57,439 nucleotides of DNA from Dendronalium phyllosphericum CENA369. Its GTDB lineage: Bacteria > Cyanobacteriota > Cyanobacteriia > Cyanobacteriales > Nostocaceae. The notes beneath the pieces are model-generated. The model had not been told where the DNA came from. It worked only from the letters and a program-made list of their open reading frames with translations, and searched no databases. Location: assembly GCF_016056275.1 (NCBI RefSeq), contig NZ_JAECZA010000291.1, positions 1-57,439 of the forward strand, in the 5' to 3' direction. Of this stretch, positions 1-9,041 are shown piece by piece; position 1 is the stretch's first letter; each line of letters begins with the position of its first letter. Position numbers and translations under genes: made by a program.

Positions 1-157
1 CTTTTTTACCGATTCTCAATCAATCGTCGCGATCGCCTTTTTGTATAATCAGTTGAGTAAATTCATACATAGCAAGCTTTTTGTGCTTTCCTATCCGTCG
101 AACTCACGTTTATTTAATGTAGCAAAAAAATACTTGACTTAATTAAATTCATTAATC

Positions 158-1063
158 TTAGTTAGGTGCAATTCCTTGCCAAAGAATATCCACAAGACCT
201 TGGACAAACAAAGATTTTGGACTTGATTGATCTTTTGTGTCACTTACTGTCAATGGGACAATGCCCGAATGTCCTAAAAGGAAACGATGCCAGTCTTCTA
301 GATTGCTAGAGCCTTTTGGCTGTTCTTCTGGGATAAAATCCCCAAGATGCTTATAAATGAATCCTTGGGATACACTACCTTCCGGAAAAGCATTTGGCGA
401 TCGCAATTCACCTGGATTGTCCAAAGGAGATTTGCCTGACTCACCAGACTGCCTCACCACTGCGCTGGCTTCACTTTGCAATTTCTCTGTTGCAAAATAT
501 TGACTGGGTTGGAAAGTATCAGTTACTGCTTCATCTATGGGCCAATTGATGCGTGATGACATTTGCTTTAATAAAACGTAGTTCATTAAAGATCCCAGTA
601 AAATATGAGCTACAGTTGGCGCATCGCAAGAGCGAAGCCGACCTTGTTGCATCTCAAGCTCTAGAAAAGCTGACAGTATCTTGACATCTCGGATTGGTCT
701 GGGTTCTTGACCTCCAAATTCTGTCTCTGGGAGAGCATTGCCTCGAGAACGCAGCATCATTATTCGAGGCATCACCTCACTATAAAATTCCAGAATCTGG
801 TGGCAAACTTTGGTTAGGTTCTCTTTGAGATTGCCTGTACCAGAAAGAGTTTCTAATTCTTGAATCCAGAGGGGTTTTTCTGGAATTCCCATGGCAGCGA
901 AGAATAATTCTTCTTTGGTTGAGAAACGCTTGAAAATCGAAGCCTCAGAAATACTAGCTCGTTGAGCAATTTCTAAGGTAGAACCACCAAAGCCTTTTTG
1001 TAAAAAGACTTCGCGGGCAGCTTCCAAAATTTGCTGATTGGTAATTTTAGGTTTACGAGCCAT
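158..1063 (-). CDS. TetR/AcrR-family transcriptional regulator with an extended C-terminal region
   Basis: This is a DNA-binding repressor-type protein. Residues 1-60 form a TetR_N helix-turn-helix, with the typical AAREVFLQKG and STKEELFFAAM segments. Residues about 75-185 look like a ligand or dimerisation domain. TetR proteins are usually about 200 residues, but this one has 301. The extra stretch, residues about 190-280, is hydrophilic, rich in Ser, Gly and Pro, and is encoded partly by DNA resembling the palindromic repeats of this genome. The final segment FVQGLVDILWQGIAP looks like a normal TetR C-terminus, so the extra stretch is probably an insertion rather than a tail. No target can be inferred. 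It stands alone, reading away from the DUF309 gene. Confidence 0.85.
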   Translation of the reverse strand: MARKPKITNQQILEAAREVFLQKGFGGSTLEIAQRASISEASIFKRFSTKEELFFAAMGIPEKPLWIQELETLSGTGNLKENLTKVCHQILEFYSEVMPRIMMLRSRGNALPETEFGGQEPRPIRDVKILSAFLELEMQQGRLRSCDAPTVAHILLGSLMNYVLLKQMSSRINWPIDEAVTDTFQPSQYFATEKLQSEASAVVRQSGESGKSPLDNPGELRSPNAFPEGSVSQGFIYKHLGDFIPEEQPKGSSNLEDWHRFLLGHSGIVPLTVSDTKDQSSPKSLFVQGLVDILWQGIAPN

Positions 1064-1268
1064 AAATAAGTAACCTCATACTTACTAATTTATTTTGTTC
1101 AATGGTGATGTCAACGAGTGGACTAGGGAATTGGAGAGCAGCAAAGGCAGAGAGATGAGAGAATCGAAGAGAACAAAAGAAAACAACAAAATATATTAGT
1201 AACTATCTTCTATCTCTTTGGCTTTACTCTTTTCCATGTCTTTCCCAATCTTCAGTACCCTTCATTAA

Positions 1269-1305
1269 AATTGGGGAATAGGCTAGCGTTTCCCATTCCC
1301 CAATT
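1269..1305 (-). terminator. Hairpin terminator after the ftrC-DUF309 unit
   Basis: An 11-bp perfect inverted repeat (AATTGGGGAAT at 1269-1279, ATTCCCCAATT at 1295-1305) with a 15-nt loop lies about 30 bases beyond the DUF309 stop. Read on the minus strand, the right arm is followed by a short T-rich stretch. It is a plausible intrinsic terminator for the minus-strand genes. Confidence 0.6.
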
Positions 1306-1334
1306 ATTTGTCCAAAGCACCTGAGTAAAGGTAA

Positions 1335-1730
1335 CTAATCGTTGACTAGCAAAATCTTCGGTAAAGATAAGACACCGTGTTCGCTCAGATTACTGACGGT
1401 GCTAATTTTATCTGCTCCGATTTGTTGCAGCGTCTTCAATAATGTTGCACTTTCACTGAGTAATTCGTCCACATCTATACCACCATAACTAGATGGATAA
1501 CGTCGCAGGCGATTGCTACCTTCTCCTAGTAAAATGACAGCCCCTCGCCAGTTATGATTGCCCAAATGATATAGTGCAACAGCAATTTGCAAAATGCCTT
1601 GATAAAAGGATTTTTCTGGTTCGCTAGCTTCGATCCACAAAGCCTCTAAAGTATCGTGACAGGCATAAAACTGTCCGGAGTTGAACTGTTCTACACCTTG
1701 CCAGAACTCTTGGGGCATGGTTTCGCTCAT
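1335..1730 (-). CDS. DUF309 domain protein
   Basis: This small helical protein of 131 residues is typical of the DUF309 family. The family motif region is FNSGQFYACHDTLEALWIEA near the N-terminus, followed by a helix with the segment FYQGILQIAVALYHL and then GNHNWRGAVILL. The function of the family is unknown. Its start codon overlaps the ftrC stop by four bases (ATGA), so it is almost certainly translated from the same message as ftrC. A hairpin just beyond the stop probably ends the transcript. Confidence 0.9.
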   Translation of the reverse strand: MSETMPQEFWQGVEQFNSGQFYACHDTLEALWIEASEPEKSFYQGILQIAVALYHLGNHNWRGAVILLGEGSNRLRRYPSSYGGIDVDELLSESATLLKTLQQIGADKISTVSNLSEHGVLSLPKILLVND

Positions 1731-2092
1731 GCCATACTATCTCTTACTTCTTTGATTGTTTCGATAGAAATTTCTTGTTGCTCTCCAGCAAACTCGTTGT
1801 CTGGGGTGAGAAACAACATACAGTGGCATTCTTTACGTTCTCTCATAGGTACGCAAGGACAATTCCAATATGTGGCGTGAACCTCTGCTTCTTTGTCTTC
1901 ATAATGGCGACAGGGACACAAAGGCGCACCTAGTTCATCTTTGTGTTTTGCTAGTCCTTCAATTACGACTGCTGTTACAGAAGATTCAGAACAAAAGTAC
2001 GTTCCGGTACGCTTAGCGTATTGTTCGGAAAAATGCCGCATTGCTTCTAGGCTTTTATCGCTGGATTTTGTGTTAGCTTCTGATGAGATCAT
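1727..2092 (-). CDS. ftrC: Ferredoxin-thioredoxin reductase, catalytic chain
   Basis: This is the catalytic subunit of ferredoxin-thioredoxin reductase. It passes electrons from photosynthetically reduced ferredoxin to thioredoxin through a [4Fe-4S] cluster and a redox-active disulfide. The three signature pairs are present: CPC (C59, C61), CPC (C78, C80) and CHC (C89, C91). I chose the ATG at 2092, giving 121 residues starting MISSEANTKS, because family members have this length. The open frame runs 32 codons further upstream to 2188 without family-like sequence. The gene overlaps the following DUF309 gene by four bases. The variable chain ftrV is not in this window. Confidence 0.95.
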   Translation of the reverse strand: MISSEANTKSSDKSLEAMRHFSEQYAKRTGTYFCSESSVTAVVIEGLAKHKDELGAPLCPCRHYEDKEAEVHATYWNCPCVPMRERKECHCMLFLTPDNEFAGEQQEISIETIKEVRDSMA

Positions 2093-2296
2093 GTGGATCG
2101 GCGGCTCATAATTTAAATATTTCTTTGCATTGTACATCAGGCTCACTAAGCTATTACTGGGTGTATTTCCCCAACCTGAGTTTTTCAATTTAACTGACTA
2201 TTTCTCAAAAGCCTGTATGTCCAGTATGTTGGGATCAAACAAATCTGAGGCATCATAAAAGTTTAACTTGGAAATTTTGAATATCTCAAAATAAGT

Positions 2297-3484
2297 TCAT
2301 AATGTACGTAAAGGTTTTTGCATCTGGGGTTGTAATGCTTGTTCGCTTTGGATAATAATTCCAGGATAATCCCAGTTAACTACCACTTGTTCTGTTTCTG
2401 AAGATATATTCTGCCATAACATCCAACGACTGCCTTGAGGTAGAGAAGAAAGGGTCTGAGGATTTTGAGTTAGCCAAACCAAAGGGTAGCTTTCAAGCTG
2501 TTTAGCACTAGCGTCTTCTTGAGATGTGGTTGCTGCTAAAGTTTCTAAAACAGGGCGTAGACCTTCGGGCTTGCCGCAGGCATCGCCTTTGATTAAACCT
2601 GTCGATGCTGTCCACAACTGGACTTGTAGCTGTTGTTTTTGTGCGTAAAAATACAATGATGCTGCGGCAATTACTGCTTGCTCAAAGTTTTCTGCTTGCC
2701 AATTGCCTTCACTGTCAAGGGCAATAATAATCTCTTGTCCACCTGTGATAATTTCTAACTCCCGCACTCGCAAATCGCCATAGCGAGCACTAGTACGCCA
2801 GTGAATCAAACGAGTAGGATCTCCAATGCGGTAAGGACGAAGCGATCGCACCAGCCCTGTAGTTGCTGTTTGCAAGGGTCTACCACGAGGATCGCCCCTT
2901 GTGCTGTCTTCTTGTCCAATTTCATCAACTAGGGGGCAAGTCGTTAAGGGTAATACAGTCGGATAGACAATCGCTGTCGCAGCACACTCATGCTGACGGC
3001 GACACCAAAACAATCCTAAAGGCGCGCCAGTAGAGAGTTCGACTGTGTGCCAGCGATAGATACCCCGACGTTGAGTAGGTTGGTAATATAGCCAACGGTA
3101 ACTGCTTTTGCCAGGAATTGTTTCGATTGCCTTCTGTATCGGTTTCGCTAAAACAAAAGGCAGTACATCTTCTACTTGCAACAAGCTTACAGACTGTTGT
3201 GTGTGATTTTGGATTTCTAATTCTATAGTTAGGTCATCACCTGCCGATACTGGCTGGATGGGAAGGCGAGTGATGGATAGACCGACAAGCGATCGCGGTG
3301 GTAAAACTGCTGCTACAACTAAAAGGGCAAAACTAATGCCACTAATTGCATACAGCCAGCCAGCCATAGTATTGATACCAGCCCCAAAAAAACAAATAGC
3401 AATTCCCATTAGTACCCAACCGCTATGTGCAGGGGCGCTAGCACGAGTTTCTAACCAGCTGATAAGAGGTTTGATAATTTTCAT
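2297..3484 (-). CDS. DUF58 domain protein (membrane-anchored)
   Basis: This is a 395-residue protein with two hydrophobic segments near the N-terminus (about residues 20-60), a beta-rich middle region and the DUF58 core, including RPYRIGDPTRLIHWRTSARYG-like sequence around residues 215-240. DUF58 proteins are often encoded beside MoxR ATPases and resemble von Willebrand A-type domains, but no moxR is adjacent here. Around residue 300 the segment KGDACGKPEGLRP is encoded by DNA that matches a common cyanobacterial repeat (2552-2588), suggesting an in-frame repeat insertion. The gene lies upstream of ftrC in the same direction, with about 200 bases between them. Confidence 0.85.
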   Translation of the reverse strand: MKIIKPLISWLETRASAPAHSGWVLMGIAICFFGAGINTMAGWLYAISGISFALLVVAAVLPPRSLVGLSITRLPIQPVSAGDDLTIELEIQNHTQQSVSLLQVEDVLPFVLAKPIQKAIETIPGKSSYRWLYYQPTQRRGIYRWHTVELSTGAPLGLFWCRRQHECAATAIVYPTVLPLTTCPLVDEIGQEDSTRGDPRGRPLQTATTGLVRSLRPYRIGDPTRLIHWRTSARYGDLRVRELEIITGGQEIIIALDSEGNWQAENFEQAVIAAASLYFYAQKQQLQVQLWTASTGLIKGDACGKPEGLRPVLETLAATTSQEDASAKQLESYPLVWLTQNPQTLSSLPQGSRWMLWQNISSETEQVVVNWDYPGIIIQSEQALQPQMQKPLRTL

Positions 3485-3801
3485 AGTATTATTTTTTCTC
3501 CTAGCACAAGTACCTGGGTACTCAAGGCAATACGGTTAGTATTGAACGCTTTAGTACTTTAGGTAGTGTATCTAGAGAAGTTTGGCTTGAGCGTTGATAA
3601 TGTCTTAGCTCAGGCTAAGAAATTGTTGGGTTAATTCGCAACAGAATATTCTCTTAACTTTTGGGTGAGTCGCAAGACCTGCCTTTTTTAACGCACAATA
3701 TTATAAAAATTGAATAATGAAGTGCGATCGCACCCCACGCCCGTAATTAACTATATAAAAATGCCATATTACTAAATAACTCCCAAATCTTGGAGGTTTC
3801 C
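3485..3801. other. Intergenic region between divergent DUF58 and Uma2-type genes
   Basis: No gene is visible in this 317-base stretch. It should hold both promoters. A short hairpin-capable sequence (CTTAGC...GCTAAG near 3605) and a HIP1-like GCGATCGC at 3723 are the only structures I see. Confidence 0.5.
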
Positions 3802-4530
3802 ATGACCTCAATACAAACACCATTAGGCGTTGAAACAACTCTACCAGACCATACACAGCTACCAGAATCTGACGGCACTTTCGTGAAAAACCTGCAAGAA
3901 CATCCTCAAAGTATTTTGCTGACAGATTCTATTGAACCAATCTTGCAGAAGTTGCATCCCGATGGACAATATTGCATTGGTCAAGATAGTGGTATCTATT
4001 GGCGAATAACTGAACCACCGGAAAGAGGCGCAGAAGCACCAGATTGGTTTTATGTGCCAAATGTCCCCTCGACTTTAAACGGTCAAGTACGCCGTTCTTA
4101 TGTATTGTGGCAAGAATACGTTGCACCGCTGATTGTGTTGGAATTTGTCTCTGGAGATGGTACGGAAGAACGAGACAAAACGCCAATTACAGGTAAATTT
4201 TGGGTTTACGAACAAGCAATTAGAGTTCCTTACTATGGCATTTATGAAGTGAAGAAAGCCAGTGTCGAGGTATATCAATTGCTGAGGGGTGAATATGAGT
4301 TAGTACCAGCTAACGATCGCGGACATTATCCCATTGAACCGATGGGTGTAGAATTGGGAATCTGGCAAGGTCGCTATCAGAATTTAGAATTACCTTGGTT
4401 GCGCTGGTGGGACGAGCGAGGTAATTTGCTACAAACAGGATGGGAGCGATCGCATTTAGCAGAAGCAAGAGCCGAACGCTTGGCTAGTAAACTAAAAGAA
4501 TTAGGTCTTAACCCTGATGAGTTAGTGTAA
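3802..4530 (+). CDS. Uma2-family (DUF820) putative endonuclease
   Basis: This 242-residue protein belongs to the Uma2/DUF820 group, a PD-(D/E)XK nuclease-like fold massively expanded in cyanobacteria. It shows APDWFYVPNV, then PLIVLEFVSGDG and a KFWVYEQAIRVPYYGIYEV strand, the usual core order. The C-terminal AEARAERLASKLKELGLNP helix is the tail common to this family. I chose ATG 3802 because GGAGG lies five bases upstream; an in-frame TTG at 3790 overlaps that ribosome site. The biological role of these proteins is not established. Confidence 0.85.
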   Translation: MTSIQTPLGVETTLPDHTQLPESDGTFVKNLQEHPQSILLTDSIEPILQKLHPDGQYCIGQDSGIYWRITEPPERGAEAPDWFYVPNVPSTLNGQVRRSYVLWQEYVAPLIVLEFVSGDGTEERDKTPITGKFWVYEQAIRVPYYGIYEVKKASVEVYQLLRGEYELVPANDRGHYPIEPMGVELGIWQGRYQNLELPWLRWWDERGNLLQTGWERSHLAEARAERLASKLKELGLNPDELV

Positions 4531-4533
4531 TTA

Positions 4534-4564
4534 TTATGGGGCAAGCAACATACTCACCCCATAA
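4534..4564. terminator. Bidirectional hairpin between convergent genes
   Basis: TTATGGGG (4534-4541) pairs with CCCCATAA (4557-4564) across a 15-nt loop. It lies between the stops of the Uma2-type gene and the SLH protein gene, so it could end transcription from both sides. Confidence 0.5.
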
Positions 4565-4578
4565 AACTAACCTAGAAA

Positions 4579-6234
4579 TTAAGCAACTACGATATAAGGC
4601 GAGTTAATCGCCGCTACACGACCAGCATCAACTAAAGCTTGATAAACGATTGCAGCCACCTCAGCGCGTGTAGCATCGCGGGTGGGGTTGAGTTGTTTGG
4701 GATTCGGGTAATTGACGATTATTTGCTTTTGAATAGCCTTTACTACTTCATCCTTGGCATAGTCAGGAATCTTTGCTTGGTCATCGAAAGCTTTGGTGAC
4801 GGTTTCATCGACAGATAATCCCAGTCCGTTTACCAGAGAGACAATCACTTGCACGCGCTGGATATTTTTGTTAGGAGCAAAGGTATTATCGGGAAAACCA
4901 GAAAGAAATAGTCCTTGATATGCCTGCTGAATTACTTTAGATGCCCAGAAATCTGCTGGTACATCCTTAAATTTAATAGCGGCGCGGCTTGACGGTGGGT
5001 TGAAAGCTTTAACTACTAAGGCAGTGTATTGCGCTCTTGTCATCGTAGCATCGGGTTTAAAGGTGCGATCTGGAAAACCGTTGATTATTCCCTGTTTGAC
5101 TAACTCCCGAATAAATGCAGCCGCCCAATGATTACTAATATCGGTTAATTCAATAGTACTGGGTGTTGGGTTGGGTGTCGGCGTTGGTGTTGGCGTTGGT
5201 ATTGGCGTTGGCGTTGGTATTGGCGTTGGTGTTGGCGTTGGTATTGGCGTTGGTGTTGGCGTTGGTGTTGGCGTTGGTATCGGTACAGGCGTTGGTGTTG
5301 GTACAGGCGTTGGTGTTGGTGTTGGTACAGGTGTGGGCGTTGGCGTTGGTGTTGGGGTAGGAACCTGACTATTAATAAACTCGACACTTCCTGTAACTTT
5401 AGTCGGATTAATTTGATTACCCACAGAAACCAGTTTGTTAGAACTGGCATTTTGCAAATCGAATTTACCGTTGTTGCGTAGAATATTGCCTCCTGGATTA
5501 TTGGTACTACCAAGATCCGGTAGGGCAGTTGAAATTACTGTTAAACCATCGTCAGTATTATTTTCACTGAGATTATTACGCAGTATGGGACGCGCACTAC
5601 CAGAAACGACAATCCCAGAACGGTTTTCAGAAATTTTGTTATCTATAAGTGTGGGTGAGGCTGTATCGCTAATGGCAATACCAAAACCTGTTTTTGAGCA
5701 AGTATTCCCTTGAATTTGACCTTTGGAATTTTTAGCGATCGCAATTCCATTAGCTGCATTCTCACTAAACACGTTACCTTGAATAACTGGATTAGCATCA
5801 CCTGTAGTAAAGACTCCCTCACGCTTACATTGGGTGAAAGTGCAATTAGCAACAGTCGGGGTAGTTGATTCAATCCACACACCGCTACCACGGCTAGCTA
5901 AGTTTGTTACAGTCACACCCTTAAGTACAGCGTTATTTTCTAGCACTAAGGTGACATTTTGACCAGCAAAAGTGCGGCTAAGATAAGTACCACTACCTTC
6001 GATTAAAATCCCACTACCCTTGTTAGCTTCATTACCGATTATCGTCACGCCAGATGGAACTGTTAAGGGAAAAACTTCACCGCTAGCAGCGTTATAACTT
6101 CCTTGTGTTAGTTGAATTTTAGTGTCAGATGTCGCTACCTTCAGAGCTTGGGCGATCGTTTTTAAGGGTGTTTGCTGGCTACCAGAATTGTTGTCACTGC
6201 CTGTCGCTGGATTTACGTAAAGAACTTGTGCCAT
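4579..6234 (-). CDS. Parallel beta-helix (DUF1565) protein with Pro-Thr linker and three SLH domains
   Basis: This 551-residue modular protein starts with a DUF1565-like segment ([13 protein letters not shown], residues 6-18), followed by a right-handed beta-helix with repeated short rungs to about residue 285. Residues about 291-357 are an almost pure Pro-Thr linker. The C-terminus holds three S-layer-homology domains ([30 protein letters not shown] and a third ending at about 550). SLH domains bind the cell wall or outer-membrane porins, so a surface or periplasmic role is likely. No classical signal peptide is visible at this start and I see no better start upstream, so export is unexplained. 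Confidence 0.85.
   Translation of the reverse strand: MAQVLYVNPATGSDNNSGSQQTPLKTIAQALKVATSDTKIQLTQGSYNAASGEVFPLTVPSGVTIIGNEANKGSGILIEGSGTYLSRTFAGQNVTLVLENNAVLKGVTVTNLASRGSGVWIESTTPTVANCTFTQCKREGVFTTGDANPVIQGNVFSENAANGIAIAKNSKGQIQGNTCSKTGFGIAISDTASPTLIDNKISENRSGIVVSGSARPILRNNLSENNTDDGLTVISTALPDLGSTNNPGGNILRNNGKFDLQNASSNKLVSVGNQINPTKVTGSVEFINSQVPTPTPTPTPTPVPTPTPTPVPTPTPVPIPTPTPTPTPTPIPTPTPTPIPTPTPIPTPTPTPTPNPTPSTIELTDISNHWAAAFIRELVKQGIINGFPDRTFKPDATMTRAQYTALVVKAFNPPSSRAAIKFKDVPADFWASKVIQQAYQGLFLSGFPDNTFAPNKNIQRVQVIVSLVNGLGLSVDETVTKAFDDQAKIPDYAKDEVVKAIQKQIIVNYPNPKQLNPTRDATRAEVAAIVYQALVDAGRVAAINSPYIVVA
5161..5365. repeat. Hexamer tandem repeat coding the Pro-Thr linker
   Basis: About 200 bases consist of GTTGGC/GTTGGT units with occasional GGTACAGGC and GGTATT variants. 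On the minus strand they encode Pro-Thr/Pro-Val/Pro-Ile dipeptides joining the beta-helix to the SLH domains. Such arrays change length by slippage in whole codons. Confidence 0.95.
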
Positions 6235-6540
6235 ATTTATACTGCTAAAAAATACATAGCCATACTAGCGCTAATGTTTAATTAGTTAGCGATCGCTAAC
6301 ATTTAATTTGCAACATTGACTACCAAATTCACCTAGTAGATTCCGGAAAGCAGGGGATGAGGGGGATGAGGGAGATAGGGGAGACAAGGAAGATGAGGGG
6401 GATAAGGAAGATAAGCGGGAGCCAGAAGAATAATAACTGACAACTGACTCTTGTACAGACGCGATTAATCGCGTCTTCGACAACTGACAACTGACAACTG
6501 ACACTGATAAACTTTAGAAACACTTTGATAGCCTAAAACG
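6235..6540. other. Intergenic region with short tandem repeats
   Basis: No gene is visible. It holds purine-rich GGGGATGAGGGxGAT units (about 6353-6415) and heptamer ACTGACA/CAACTGA repeats (about 6437-6503), both typical of short tandem repeats in filamentous cyanobacteria. Promoters of the SLH protein and of the DUF5895-like gene must lie here. Confidence 0.7.
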
Positions 6541-7413
6541 ATGAAAGCATCTGCTAAGTTCGACTTTGAGGACGAGAAATTTAATGCACCCCCCTCTCAA
6601 GTCATACCCTGGTGTCAGATGATTAATCCTCGGTATGGCAGTGATGGTACTCTTCAGCCTTATGGTTTGGCGTTAAAGCTGGATAATGCACATGCTGTTG
6701 GCTTTCAGCCAGATGAAAATTGGCAGCAAGTGGAGCATGAATTTAGCTCTGGTGTCGAAACGATTTTACTTAGTACTACTCCACAGTTGGTTATAGTACG
6801 CCGAGGCCCTTTGTCTGTCAAAGACCGAGAAACTGGGACTAAATTGGGTACGCTCAAAGAGAATTACGATGCTTTTTTAGCAGATAAAGTTAAATTTAAA
6901 ACCTTTACTCGCTACCTAATTTTTTTAGTAGGAGAAAATAAAAAGTTTTTACATGAATCACCACTGCAATTAACTCTTAATGGTGCAGCAGGGGCGAGTT
7001 TCAGTAAAACTTATTGCGAATACCAACAAGGCAAAGTTATTAGTGGATTCGTTGCTGAATTAGAAAAAGCTTATGCTGTATACCGCAAGCAACCCTTAAC
7101 ACCAAAAGGGCCATTGTTCCAAGCTCACGGTATTTTTAGCCCCATAATTGAGTGTGAAGAAAGAGGCATCGAACCAAATATTGCTTTGGTAGCTTCAACT
7201 GTAGACTTTAAACATCCCACAGTCGGAACTTTGACACAATATTTAATTGCTTCTGATTCTCCTGAATCTGCAATCATCTGCAAGACGTTTGAAGAATATA
7301 AAGACTTTGGTAAGGAAACCGTAAAAGTAGAATCATCCAAGTTAGCAATGGCTGGTGTTTCTAATTCTTACATTTACGCTGATGAAGATGATTTTGGTTA
7401 TCCACCATATTAG
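6541..7413 (+). CDS. DUF5895-like cyanobacterial protein
   Basis: This 290-residue protein has no signal peptide or membrane segment. It begins MKASAKFDFEDEKF and ends with an acidic-aromatic tail, DEDDFGYPPY. It resembles the cyanobacterial family DUF5895, whose function is not known to me. The middle region contains alternating strands (TRYLIFLVGENKK, KTFTRY) and a PQLVIVRRGPL segment. The family assignment is from memory of the sequence style and should be treated as tentative. It is a single gene, convergent with mltA. Confidence 0.7.
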   Translation: MKASAKFDFEDEKFNAPPSQVIPWCQMINPRYGSDGTLQPYGLALKLDNAHAVGFQPDENWQQVEHEFSSGVETILLSTTPQLVIVRRGPLSVKDRETGTKLGTLKENYDAFLADKVKFKTFTRYLIFLVGENKKFLHESPLQLTLNGAAGASFSKTYCEYQQGKVISGFVAELEKAYAVYRKQPLTPKGPLFQAHGIFSPIIECEERGIEPNIALVASTVDFKHPTVGTLTQYLIASDSPESAIICKTFEEYKDFGKETVKVESSKLAMAGVSNSYIYADEDDFGYPPY

Positions 7414-7529
7414 CGACTGGGGACTAGAGACTGGGAACTAGGGACTGGTAAGAGGGGTAAAGAGGAAAGGTTAAAGAAAGGGAAAAGAACTTTGTTTAAT
7501 TCCTTTTCTCCTTACCCAATCACCAATCC
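7414..7529. repeat. GGGACTGGGGACT-type intergenic repeat
   Basis: The region between two convergent stops begins with ACTGGGGACTAGAGACTGGG-type units (about 7421-7450) and ends with the roughly complementary CTCCTTACCCAATCACCAATCCC. The same repeat style occurs near 27728 and inside the hybrid kinase gene at 47521. Confidence 0.6.
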
Positions 7530-8786
7530 CTATTCTTTGAGTAGTAAATAATATAGCGAACCATTACCACCTGAGATGCCGGCGCGATCGCCTGCTAATT
7601 TGCCAGAACCCATGAAATAATCCACCCGTCCCGGCCCTTTGATGGCGCTACCTGTATCTTGATCGAGTACATAGCGGCTAACAGTACGAGACTCTAGCCT
7701 GCCAGACTTAGTAGGATAGGGAAATGAGTTATAAATCAGTGCTAGTGCGCCTGGAGGCATGAGAGACTTATCTGTAGCAATGGAACGCTCTGGAGTGACT
7801 GGTACGTTAAGACTACCGCTAGCTTGTGTACCGCCAGTTTCTTTAAAAAAGACAAACCTTTCCCACCGCGGCAGATAATTACTCAACTCCTGCGGCTGTT
7901 GCCGGAAATAACTAATCAAACGTGGCATTGTCAAGCCTTCTAAGGGCAGTTTGCCATCTTTTGCCAGTTCTTTACCGATACTAGTCCAAGGGTAATCAGT
8001 TCCGCCAGCATAGCCGATAGACGTTTTTTTGCCATTAGTTAACTGAATCTGGGCAGAACCTTGGATGTGTACCATGTATGCATCTAGGCGATCGCGGAAC
8101 CAAAGCATTTCTAAACCGTGCAACGGGCTTTTATTCCCTAGCAAACCATCTTTACCTTCCAATTCCATCCGTGTTGGATGGGGTTTAGCCCAGCGATCTA
8201 AGTCAGGCGGTAAGCGATAAAGCGGATATTTATATACAGAAGTTTTGACACGGCTAGCAGTATAAACAGGCTCATAATAGGCAGTGAATTTAACAGTACC
8301 CTTGCCATCATTGCCTACAGATTTGTAAAACACAAACTCTCGCCGTACAGCAGCTTGCAATTGTGCTGGTGATTTAGCACTGACAACTAGTTGGCGAAAA
8401 CGTACCAAACTCCGACGCACGCGATCGCGGGTAATCCCTGGAACTAGATAGTTTTGATATACTGCGATCGCCTTATCTTTTTCTAGATAACGCAGACTGT
8501 TGTCAATTGCCGCCAATAGCGCCTGGCGATCGCCGGGTTTACCTTTTTGACCTAAAATTTGCTCGTCCCAACCCAAACAAGCATACTGGGGCGTACAATC
8601 AGTTCCGAGGTTGACAGGTTTGAGCGGCGGTTGTATTTCTGGAGTGCTTGGCGTAACTGGCAACTGTATTTGCGGATTTATCGGTACTGGCAATGGTATG
8701 GGAACCTGAGCAACTGCTGACCAGATTGTGTTTACGAAGGCAATTCCTAGACTTAAAGAAGCTAAAGCAAGGGTTTTTCTCATCAT
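7530..8786 (-). CDS. mltA: Membrane-bound lytic murein transglycosylase A
   Basis: This 418-residue protein cleaves the glycan strands of peptidoglycan and works in the periplasm. Residues 1-27 form a signal peptide ending near SAVAQ, followed by a Pro-rich spacer (PIPLPVPINPQIQLPV). The MltA domain includes FTAYYEPVY and YMVHIQGSAQIQL. The C-terminal 3D barrel includes GRVDYFMGSG and ends with GISGGNGSLYYLLL. Two adjacent Met codons are possible starts. Its start lies directly against the stop of the upstream 84-residue gene, so the two are probably co-transcribed. Confidence 0.9.
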   Translation of the reverse strand: MMRKTLALASLSLGIAFVNTIWSAVAQVPIPLPVPINPQIQLPVTPSTPEIQPPLKPVNLGTDCTPQYACLGWDEQILGQKGKPGDRQALLAAIDNSLRYLEKDKAIAVYQNYLVPGITRDRVRRSLVRFRQLVVSAKSPAQLQAAVRREFVFYKSVGNDGKGTVKFTAYYEPVYTASRVKTSVYKYPLYRLPPDLDRWAKPHPTRMELEGKDGLLGNKSPLHGLEMLWFRDRLDAYMVHIQGSAQIQLTNGKKTSIGYAGGTDYPWTSIGKELAKDGKLPLEGLTMPRLISYFRQQPQELSNYLPRWERFVFFKETGGTQASGSLNVPVTPERSIATDKSLMPPGALALIYNSFPYPTKSGRLESRTVSRYVLDQDTGSAIKGPGRVDYFMGSGKLAGDRAGISGGNGSLYYLLLKE

Positions 8787-9041
8787 TTAGTTGAATCTTT
8801 CAACACTAGAGCTAAAAACAGGTTCTACTCGAATTGACACAATTCGGGATGGGCGTACAACCATATACTCCCCTTGAATATTCTTGATCGGTACGCTGAT
8901 AAAGTCATTAGAAGCAGACTTAGGTACAAGTTCGCCACTATACCATTTTTGAAATTCCTGAATACTCGGAAAACGTACTTCTTCACGATGACCACTTTCC
9001 AAAAGGAGGTATACAGCGTATTCATTCGGTGTTCTAGGCAT
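8787..9041 (-). CDS. Small conserved hypothetical protein upstream of mltA
   Basis: This 84-residue protein (from MPRTPNEYAVYLLLES) has a compact alternating strand-helix pattern, with conserved-looking segments REEVRFPSIQEFQKW and NIQGEYMVVRPSRIVSIRVEP. No known domain is recognised. I prefer ATG 9041 to the upstream ATG at 9065 because the extra eight residues (MCFKRFNL) look like untranslated sequence; neither start has a strong ribosome site. The stop codon abuts the mltA start, which suggests coupling. The presence of homologues elsewhere is from memory only. Confidence 0.7.
   Translation of the reverse strand: MPRTPNEYAVYLLLESGHREEVRFPSIQEFQKWYSGELVPKSASNDFISVPIKNIQGEYMVVRPSRIVSIRVEPVFSSSVERFN

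Noticed and set aside
5161-5365. CRISPR-like periodicity
   Set aside because: The units are 6-bp tandem repeats without unique spacers, and they are in frame in a coding region.
5163-5368. Plus-strand open frames coding Gly-Val and Leu-Ala repeats
   Set aside because: They are the antisense readings of the Pro-Thr linker repeat of the SLH protein and have no start context.
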